Assembly (NCBI GenBank): GCA_943329105.2
Contig: CALQCP020000146.1
Span: forward strand, 1 to 6,256
Length of the DNA: 6,256 bases
Origin: Chitinophaga pinensis
GTDB taxonomy: Bacteria > Planctomycetota > Phycisphaerae > Phycisphaerales > SM1A02
Direction: 5' to 3'
The translations under genes were made by a program, and so were the position numbers. This document shows, in pieces, positions 1 to 4,743 of the stretch; within the stretch, counting starts at the first letter, position 1, and every line of letters begins with the position of its first letter. The notes under the pieces were generated by a model. The model was not told the origin of the DNA. It saw nothing but the letters and a program-made list of their open reading frames with translations, and made no database searches.

Positions 1-36
1 ACGCGTCTGTTCCGAATCTTCAAGGGCAAGAAGTAA
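1..36 (+). CDS. possible 3' end of a plus-strand gene (partial)
   Basis: Frame 1 is open from the first base and ends in TAA at 34-36, giving the tail TRLFRIFKGKK. A basic, lysine-rich C-terminus with mostly G/C-ending codons is plausible for a real protein end. It would converge on the minus-strand binding-protein gene, whose stop is at 43-45, leaving 6 bp between them. Eleven codons cannot identify a family, and an open frame this short can occur by chance. The upstream sequence would settle it. Confidence 0.35.
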   Translation, partial: TRLFRIFKGKK

Positions 37-40
37 GCCG

Positions 41-57
41 CGTTACGGAAAGTAACG
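41..57. repeat. 6-bp inverted repeat over the binding-protein stop codon
   Basis: CGTTAC (41-46) and GTAACG (52-57) are perfect complements around a 5-nt GGAAA loop. They lie at the meeting point of two convergent reading frames. There is no T-tract on either side, so it is at best a weak termination or RNA-stability structure. A repeat this short can arise by chance. Confidence 0.3.
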
Positions 58-1062
58 ACCGCCGAGACGCGCTGTTTCGATGTAGATGGACGGCATCCTC
101 ACGCCCCGAGCGCGAAGTTTGCTTTCCCGGATTGCTACATCAAAGTGTTCCGATGTTGCCATTGGGGGTGGCACCGATCCATTGCTCGGATCAACCCAAT
201 CGATAGCCATCGCCATGGCGCGCTCGCCAAAGTCCCGGGGCGACGGCGCAAAGCCGAGTCCACCGCCGTCAGCAACATAAGCAACATGCAGACCAATGGG
301 AAGTGGCACTGCGTTTGCCTCAATCCACTCCGCAATCCCTGTGTCAACCGTGACAGCTGCATTGCTCGTTGGCATCTCTAATCCGGCGTAACTCAACACC
401 AACAGGATGTCCGTGTCTGTACGCCGCGCCTCTACAAAGTTCTTCAGTTGCTCAAAGTTCGGCACTAGCTCCGTCGCCACAAGCTGGTGGGGTCCCCAGT
501 CACCTCCGCGTACCTGTGCCATTTCGGCCCGCCCCGTCGCACTGTCCATCCCGACCGCCGAAATGCGTCGCGGGTTGCCATCCTTCGCTTCGGGTAACGC
601 TTCTCGAACGGCAGCAAGCGGAAGAATCTCAGCAATCCCGGCCACATTCAATTGTCCGTCATATCTATACAGAGCGGGCGGCTCATCAATTGAAACGAAC
701 ACCACCCGCGGTCGCTGAAGCCCGGTGAAACTGCTAGCAATCTGCGCATTCGCCTCATCATCCACCGCTATCAGTACATCAGGATCAAAGCGCGCAACGG
801 CACGCCGTGCAGATGCAGCAGCCACTGATTCAGACTCTTGCTGCAATTCATCGCCCATGTAGTGCCACTCCACTGACACTGGCAGTCGATTTCGCAAGAG
901 TTCACTACGAATACCAGCATCCACTTCACTTGCCCACGGTGCGTTGGAGCCCATGCTCTGCAGCACCATGATGCGCGGCTTGGATGCATTGAACATGGTG
1001 AGCAGCCCAAGCGACACCGCTAGGAAAGCGCCAGGAAGAATGATTCGCCAGTGTTTGGTCAT
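43..1062 (-). CDS. ABC_sub_bind-type periplasmic-binding protein, membrane-anchored or secreted
   Basis: A 339-aa protein resembling the two-lobed substrate-binding proteins of the ABC_sub_bind group (PF04392-like). Residues 7-24 are hydrophobic and follow a K/H/W/R start, so the protein is exported or anchored. There is no lipobox cysteine and only a poor signal-peptidase site (FNAS at 24-27). After it come a first beta-strand (RIMVLQS, 30-36), an APW..EVDAGIR segment (41-52) and a VEWHYMGDE strand (64-72), a pattern typical of the family. DPDVLIAVDDEANA (93-106) matches the family's 'PD-hydrophobic-DDnA' element. The frame is open to 1131, but the ATG at 1062 is preferred: it overlaps the stop of the upstream permease gene as ATGA, and the signal sequence begins there. 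It is the last gene of the minus-strand operon. The ligand is unknown. Known members bind amino acids or other small molecules, or sit beside sensor kinases. No ABC ATPase or permease is in the window. Confidence 0.8.
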   Translation of the reverse strand: MTKHWRIILPGAFLAVSLGLLTMFNASKPRIMVLQSMGSNAPWASEVDAGIRSELLRNRLPVSVEWHYMGDELQQESESVAAASARRAVARFDPDVLIAVDDEANAQIASSFTGLQRPRVVFVSIDEPPALYRYDGQLNVAGIAEILPLAAVREALPEAKDGNPRRISAVGMDSATGRAEMAQVRGGDWGPHQLVATELVPNFEQLKNFVEARRTDTDILLVLSYAGLEMPTSNAAVTVDTGIAEWIEANAVPLPIGLHVAYVADGGGLGFAPSPRDFGERAMAMAIDWVDPSNGSVPPPMATSEHFDVAIRESKLRARGVRMPSIYIETARLGGRYFP

Positions 1063-2909
1063 TGCAATTCCAACCATTTCCAATATGGAATAGAGAGGAA
1101 CGCTACTGCCACCCGCGCTGCATTCATGCACTGGTTATAGCGCGTGAATTGGACACGATCGATCGCCTCCGTTTGCCCCTTTGATGCCGCTTGCATCCAT
1201 ACTGAACTCTGATAGGGGAAGAACCAGATATCACTGAACAACGCCGCTAGGAAGATGCAGATCCAGGGATTGATGTGGTTCGCTTCTGCTACTGGAATCA
1301 GAATGACCGAAGAAACGAGTGCGCTTGCAGCGATCGGCAGTCCAATTCGTAGCGCAACCGTAATGACCAGCGCCGCAACTACAAAGAGTTCGATGCTGCC
1401 ATGAATGAATCCAAGATGCGCAGAAACTACCTTTGCAATCAACGCATCTACCTTTAGGTAACTCATGATGCGCACCAGGCCATCAATACCTAAAAGAAAG
1501 AACACCATTGGCCAATCAAGTTGCTTTCGAAAGTCCATCTTTCCTAGGCTGCCGCACACTAAGAGTGTCACCAGCACGCAGCCGGCGATCCACGAAGGTT
1601 GCACATGATGCAGTGAGACCGTGGCCGTTCCTGCCAGGAACGCAACGAACGATCCAAGTGCCAACCATTCAGCTAATCCAAGCGGTCCCAGCAACTGAAG
1701 TTGCTCGCGAATGCGTTCCTTAGGAAGGGGATTCGGATTCTCTGCAGGCAGTAGCCAGCGCATGAAGAGAAAGTGAAACCCTACAAGTCCCACCATTGCA
1801 ACGCCAGCCGCAACAAGCCAGAACAATCCACTGAATTCGTGTTGTGCCTGCACAGAAAGTAAGTTGAGGGTGGCAATGCTTGACGGCTTACTGGTTGCCA
1901 TCATGGGCGAAAAGAGAAGTGCGCCGGAAAGCGTGGCTGCCATCAGCGCCGTCAGTGCCGTGCTGCGAGGCGGCAAGCGAAGACCATCAGCCATGTCACG
2001 GTACAGGGGCAGCAGAATTGAAAGACGACTGTTTCCTGACGGAACAATCGGCGAGAGCGCCATGCCACCAAGCAGCATGGATGTCTGCTGCCAGAATGGG
2101 CGATCAGGAAGTCGCGCCAGCACCCAGAGCATCACTCGGTAACTGAGCCCAGATGACGCAATGGTTGAAGCCAACGCAAAGACGCCGATCATGGTCATCA
2201 AACTCGGCGACGCAAACCCACCCAGCGCCACCGATGCGGGCGCAAGCCCAACAAAGAGCGTGGCCACAATGGCAATGATGGGCGGAATGAACTCATCAAC
2301 AATGGCAAAGAGCCACATGACCACCACCATCCCCAAGATCGCTGCAAACAGAGCGATCTGCGTGGTGAATCCACCGGACACGCATCCAAAGTAAATCCCT
2401 GCAGGCAGGACGATCGCTGCCATCCAACCGCCGATCTCGCGCCCGGTGAGCGGACTCCACTTCGCTCCGGGTGCACCCTTTCCAATCCCGCCGCGGACGG
2501 CTTCGCCCCCCAGCGTTGAAGCAAGCGAGAGCAATGCCTCTGATGCCAACGCTGGATGCAACTGCCCAACGTCCGCAAGCGTGGCGCGCGGCAGTCGCCA
2601 TGCGCTGACTTGGCTTGTGGCAGTGACCGTGCACGCGTAGTTGGCCAAGCCGGCAGCAGCCTCCTCACCACAGTGCAGTGCATGCAGCGGCGCCTGACGT
2701 CCACTGGGTGTAGTCAATACCGCGGCGCCGCTTTCAATCAGATAGAGATGTTCCGCCGCCTGCCCCGCTGCACAAAGCACCTCGCCGGGCGCGCATTCCA
2801 CGCGCTCCATGGCTCCCACCAGCCGCGCCAAAGCCAGACGACCAAAGCCTGCAACGAGCGGATCGCGCGTCAATACCTCCATAGAAACTGAAGGGTTCGA
2901 GTGGGTCAC
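1059..2909 (-). CDS. cNMP-binding-like domain fused to DASS/SLC13-family anion permease
   Basis: About 616 aa from a GTG start. Residues 10-135 resemble a Crp-type cyclic-nucleotide-binding domain: L.RDPLVAGF, then APGEVL (40-45), LYLIESG (55-61) and GEE (81-83). The cassette arginine appears replaced by Tyr91. Residues from about 155 on form a polytopic membrane domain with roughly 11-13 hydrophobic segments. Family-typical blocks are ALGGFASPS (228-236), SGNSRLSILLPL (291-302) and LDWPMVFFLLGIDGL (464-478). Members of CitT/DASS are secondary carriers of dicarboxylates, sulfate or other anions, often Na+-coupled. Here the canonical Ser-Asn-Thr motifs are altered (see findings), so substrate and coupling ion are uncertain. 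The GTG at 2909 overlaps the TGA of the upstream small gene (GTGA), while an ATG at 2882 is an alternative; both keep the whole nucleotide-binding-like domain. The frame is open to 2951, which would overlap the upstream gene by 46 nt. The downstream binding-protein gene overlaps this stop as ATGA, so the two are probably translated together. Confidence 0.88.
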   Translation of the reverse strand: MTHSNPSVSMEVLTRDPLVAGFGRLALARLVGAMERVECAPGEVLCAAGQAAEHLYLIESGAAVLTTPSGRQAPLHALHCGEEAAAGLANYACTVTATSQVSAWRLPRATLADVGQLHPALASEALLSLASTLGGEAVRGGIGKGAPGAKWSPLTGREIGGWMAAIVLPAGIYFGCVSGGFTTQIALFAAILGMVVVMWLFAIVDEFIPPIIAIVATLFVGLAPASVALGGFASPSLMTMIGVFALASTIASSGLSYRVMLWVLARLPDRPFWQQTSMLLGGMALSPIVPSGNSRLSILLPLYRDMADGLRLPPRSTALTALMAATLSGALLFSPMMATSKPSSIATLNLLSVQAQHEFSGLFWLVAAGVAMVGLVGFHFLFMRWLLPAENPNPLPKERIREQLQLLGPLGLAEWLALGSFVAFLAGTATVSLHHVQPSWIAGCVLVTLLVCGSLGKMDFRKQLDWPMVFFLLGIDGLVRIMSYLKVDALIAKVVSAHLGFIHGSIELFVVAALVITVALRIGLPIAASALVSSVILIPVAEANHINPWICIFLAALFSDIWFFPYQSSVWMQAASKGQTEAIDRVQFTRYNQCMNAARVAVAFLSIPYWKWLELQ

Positions 2910-3121
2910 TTGTGATCGCCGAAATACTTTTCGCTGCGGTAACGCAGCCACAGGCGCAACACCTGCGGCACCTTCTTCCGCTCTTCAGGCGTGAGCGTCT
3001 CGTACAACTCCATCGCCTTCTGCCGCTCACCACGACACGCGCTGTTCTGATGCGCGTCCCACAACACACGCGCTGCACGAATGCGGCGACTGACTTCTTT
3101 CACAAGTGCCGCGCCAGTCAA
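2906..3121 (-). CDS. small charged protein of unknown function
   Basis: A 71-aa reading frame with no family I can name. It is rich in Arg, Lys and Glu, has no signal peptide or membrane segment, and looks mostly helical: VSRRIRAARVLW near the N-terminus, then LTPEERKKVPQVLRLWLRYR and SEKYFGDHK at the C-terminus. The composed, non-repetitive sequence and tight packing between two genes support a real gene. It starts 32 nt after the secreted-protein stop, and its TGA overlaps the permease GTG. The start is uncertain. Candidates are TTG at 3121, which lies in the loop of an inverted repeat, or GTG at 3103 just after it (65 aa). The frame stays open upstream to 3175 with a Lys/Ala/Pro-rich stretch but no ATG. 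A cytoplasmic regulatory or adaptor role for the permease is only inferred from position. Confidence 0.65.
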   Translation of the reverse strand: MTGAALVKEVSRRIRAARVLWDAHQNSACRGERQKAMELYETLTPEERKKVPQVLRLWLRYRSEKYFGDHK

Positions 3122-3133
3122 CGGCGCGGCACT
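3105..3133. repeat. perfect 11-bp inverted repeat (hairpin) at the start of the small gene
   Basis: AGTGCCGCGCC (3105-3115) and GGCGCGGCACT (3123-3133) are exact complements around the 7-nt loop AGTCAAC. On the plus strand, GGGC and then a T-rich run (3138-3146) follow, the form of an intrinsic terminator reading rightwards, although no plus-strand gene ends here. On the minus strand, the direction of the operon, the hairpin lies 20 nt after the secreted-protein stop (TGA at 3156-3154) and has no U-run after it. There it could act as an RNA-processing or attenuation structure, or hide the TTG start that lies in its loop. Confidence 0.7.
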
Positions 3134-3153
3134 GGGCTTTTTCTTTGCGGGGC

Positions 3154-3645
3154 TCAGGGCAGCTTCTTCCAGTGGTCAACGAAAGCGTCTTTGCGCGTCG
3201 CGACGATATTGCCGTCAGCACCAAACACCATTGTTGGTTCGCCGTGCAGTGGCATCTTGACTGTCGCGTGTCCATCCTTCATAACAACAGCCGACTTCAC
3301 ATGCGAAGGCTTGACGTCGTACACCATGGGGCTACCAGCAATGTTCTCTGCGTAGAAGATGTTGTCCTCGGAGTATTCGTGGTCATTGAATGTGTACTTA
3401 GCAATCAAAGAGATCGAAGAGCCCTTGCCTGCATCCGCCCAATAGACATTGAAGTTTCGTCGATCCTTCGTGTAGGTCAACATTCCAACGATTTCTGGCT
3501 CGCGCACCTTCGTGCCATCCGGAAGTTCGCGGTAGTCCAAGACATAGTTGCCTTCGATGGACATTGGTGGCTTCATTGCAAATCCAACGGACAATCCAGC
3601 AGCGACGAGGCATGCAAACAACGCAATCGGCTTAGTGAGATTCAT
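3154..3645 (-). CDS. secreted protein with lipocalin-like pattern, function unknown
   Basis: A 163-aa protein with a clear Sec signal peptide: a lysine near the N-terminus, a hydrophobic core from about 6 to 22, and likely cleavage after GFA at 21-23. There is no lipobox, so a soluble periplasmic or extracellular product is expected. The mature part is beta-rich and begins IEGNYVLDYRELPDG (30-44), followed by VGMLTYTKD (53-61). This weakly recalls lipocalin-like domains, which open with a 'GxW/Y-L.-Y....DG' strand and a 'G.L.YT.D' strand. The match is tentative and no ligand can be named. No cysteine remains after cleavage. The frame is open to 3684, but the ATG at 3645 is chosen because the signal peptide starts there and a purine-rich AGAAAGA lies 5 nt upstream. 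It appears to be the first gene of the minus-strand operon. Confidence 0.75.
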   Translation of the reverse strand: MNLTKPIALFACLVAAGLSVGFAMKPPMSIEGNYVLDYRELPDGTKVREPEIVGMLTYTKDRRNFNVYWADAGKGSSISLIAKYTFNDHEYSEDNIFYAENIAGSPMVYDVKPSHVKSAVVMKDGHATVKMPLHGEPTMVFGADGNIVATRKDAFVDHWKKLP

Positions 3646-3650
3646 TTGAA

Positions 3651-3657
3651 TCTTTCT
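3651..3657 (-). promoter_or_regulatory. ribosome-binding site of the secreted-protein gene
   Basis: On the minus strand AGAAAGA is followed by 5 nt and then the ATG at 3645. It is a modest Shine-Dalgarno match, but together with the signal peptide it favours this ATG over the upstream in-frame codons at 3684 and 3681. It is the clearest such site in the window. Confidence 0.4.
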
Positions 3658-3713
3658 GTTGACAGACGAGGTTTCACGCATCATGGACGGAGCCCAAGGC
3701 TAACACACAGCGA

Positions 3714-3719
3714 TAGACT
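3714..3719 (+). promoter_or_regulatory. candidate -10 (TAGACT) directly before the lipoprotein GTG
   Basis: TAGACT fits TAnnnT and ends 6 nt before the GTG at 3726. That spacing would place the transcript start at or next to the start codon, giving a leaderless mRNA. No Shine-Dalgarno sequence is visible, which agrees, but no -35 box is recognisable. Six-base matches are common by chance. Confidence 0.3.
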
Positions 3720-3725
3720 CGGGCC

Positions 3726-4694
3726 GTGAACGCACGCAAGACCATCGCGGCCATCGCCCTGTTGCTCACCGGATGCCGTTCTGACGGCACTGCGACCAAC
3801 GCGCCAGCCATCCATACGCCACCAATCCACACGCCATCCATCGTTGTCCTGGGCATCGCCCAAGACGGCGGCGCACCGCAGGCTGGTCGCTTTGATGACC
3901 CGCGCTGGGACAATCCCGCACAAGCGCGCATGGTGGCATGCCTTGGCCTCATTGATCCGCGCAGCGGCAAGCGTTGGATGATCGACGCGACACCCGATTT
4001 TCGACGCCAACTCACTGACCTCGCGCGCGCGTCCGCGGGTCCGGCGCGTCCTGCACTCGATGGCATCTTTCTCACGCACGCGCACATCGGTCACTACACC
4101 GGGCTCATGTTTCTTGGCCACGAATCGATGGGCACCCTGAACGTGCCGGTGTGGGTCATGCCGCGCATGGATACATTTCTCCGCGCCAACGGACCGTGGG
4201 ATCAACTGGTGCGCTACGGGAACATTGAACTGCGACCGTTGGCCGCCGGCACCAAAGTGGAACTCGGCGACGGCCTCTCCGTGACGCCGATCGTGGTGCC
4301 GCACCGGCAGGAATATTCCGAGGTGGTCGGCTTCCGTATCAGCGGCCCAACGCGCAGCGTCTTGTACATCCCGGACATCGATTCATGGGACGAATGGGAT
4401 GCCGCCGGCACGCGCATCGAAGACGTATTGCAAACGGTGGACGCTGCGTACCTCGACGGAACATTCTTCGCCAACGGCGAAATCCCTGGTCGAGATATGA
4501 CTGGTTTCCCCCATCCATTCATCACCAAGAGCATGGAACGATTTGCAAAGCTCCCGCCCAAGGAACGAGCCAAGGTGCACTTCATCCACCTGAACCACAC
4601 CAACCCGGCGCTGGTGCCGGGCTCGGAAGCACAGCGCCAAGTGGAAGCAGCGGGCATGCACCTCGCGGAGCAAGGCGAGCGCTACCCGTTGTAA
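3726..4694 (+). CDS. PqqB-like metallo-beta-lactamase-fold lipoprotein
   Basis: A 322-aa protein from a GTG start. Residues 1-17 form a lipoprotein signal peptide (KT, hydrophobic run, LTGC with the lipidated Cys17), so it is membrane-tethered outside the cytoplasm. A short linker with an IHTPP/IHTPS repeat (29-38) follows. The rest has the metallo-beta-lactamase fold: GIAQDGGAPQ (43-52), the metal motif HAHIGH (118-123), VPHR (191-194), IPDID (215-219), LDGTFF (243-248) and FIHLNHTNP (286-294). The DGTF and HxNxTNP elements are as in PqqB, an oxygenase/hydrolase-like protein of pyrroloquinoline quinone synthesis. PqqB itself is usually about 300 aa without a lipobox, and no other pqq gene is seen here, so a PQQ role is not supported. 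The usual metal-motif Asp is Gly122. It is probably a hydrolase or oxidoreductase of unknown substrate. It lies 49 bp before the malic enzyme gene on the same strand. Confidence 0.85.
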   Translation: MNARKTIAAIALLLTGCRSDGTATNAPAIHTPPIHTPSIVVLGIAQDGGAPQAGRFDDPRWDNPAQARMVACLGLIDPRSGKRWMIDATPDFRRQLTDLARASAGPARPALDGIFLTHAHIGHYTGLMFLGHESMGTLNVPVWVMPRMDTFLRANGPWDQLVRYGNIELRPLAAGTKVELGDGLSVTPIVVPHRQEYSEVVGFRISGPTRSVLYIPDIDSWDEWDAAGTRIEDVLQTVDAAYLDGTFFANGEIPGRDMTGFPHPFITKSMERFAKLPPKERAKVHFIHLNHTNPALVPGSEAQRQVEAAGMHLAEQGERYPL

Positions 4695-4727
4695 CTGCAC
4701 GCGCCGCCGCTGATGCGCGGCATTTCG

Positions 4728-4733
4728 TATCCT
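4728..4733 (+). promoter_or_regulatory. candidate -10 (TATCCT) before the malic enzyme gene
   Basis: TATCCT fits TAnnnT and ends 10 nt before the ATG at 4744. The intervening GCCCCCTGCC has no Shine-Dalgarno character. A transcript starting 6-8 nt after the hexamer would have a leader of only a few bases. No -35 box is seen, and the gene could instead be co-transcribed from upstream. Confidence 0.28.
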
Positions 4734-4743
4734 GCCCCCTGCC

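Larger units (their letters stand above)
3646..3725. promoter_or_regulatory. 80-bp divergent intergenic region
   Basis: This interval must carry the start signals for both blocks unless promoters lie inside the genes. Leftwards, a TAnnnT hexamer (TAGCCT on the minus strand, plus-strand coordinates 3697-3702) lacks a recognisable -35 partner. Rightwards, TAGACT (3714-3719) lies just before the GTG start. An isolated TTGACA (3659-3664) has no good -10 at normal spacing. No convincing operator palindrome is visible. Confidence 0.45.

Noticed and set aside
1063..1131. N-terminal extension of the binding-protein frame to 1131
   Set aside because: The extra 23 residues lie inside the permease coding sequence and would put a non-signal sequence ahead of the signal anchor. 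The ATG at 1062 forms a standard ATGA overlap.
3659..3664. Perfect -35-like TTGACA on the plus strand
   Set aside because: At 16-18 bp spacing there is no acceptable -10 (the sequence there is around TCATGGA), and it is 49 bp from TAGACT. It is left unannotated as an isolated hexamer.
3106..3729. 207-codon plus-strand open frame opposite the secreted-protein gene
   Set aside because: The minus-strand frame has a signal peptide, a ribosome-binding site and plausible composition. The plus-strand product has no recognisable features and spans the hairpin, the operon gap and the divergent intergenic region.
3812..3841. Short tandem-like repeat encoding IHTPP-IHTPS
   Set aside because: Only two imperfect copies occur, in the flexible linker after the lipidated cysteine. 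It looks like an ordinary lipoprotein linker, not a repeat element.
3681..4304. 207-codon minus-strand open frame opposite the start of the lipoprotein gene
   Set aside because: It lies over the lipobox and metal-binding motif of the PqqB-like protein. It is Arg/His-rich with no domain pattern, typical of an antisense shadow.
4699..4722. GC-rich pairing (GCCGC...GCGGC) between the lipoprotein and malic enzyme genes
   Set aside because: It is only about 5 bp of stem in a GC-rich stretch with no T-tract after it, so there is no support for a terminator.
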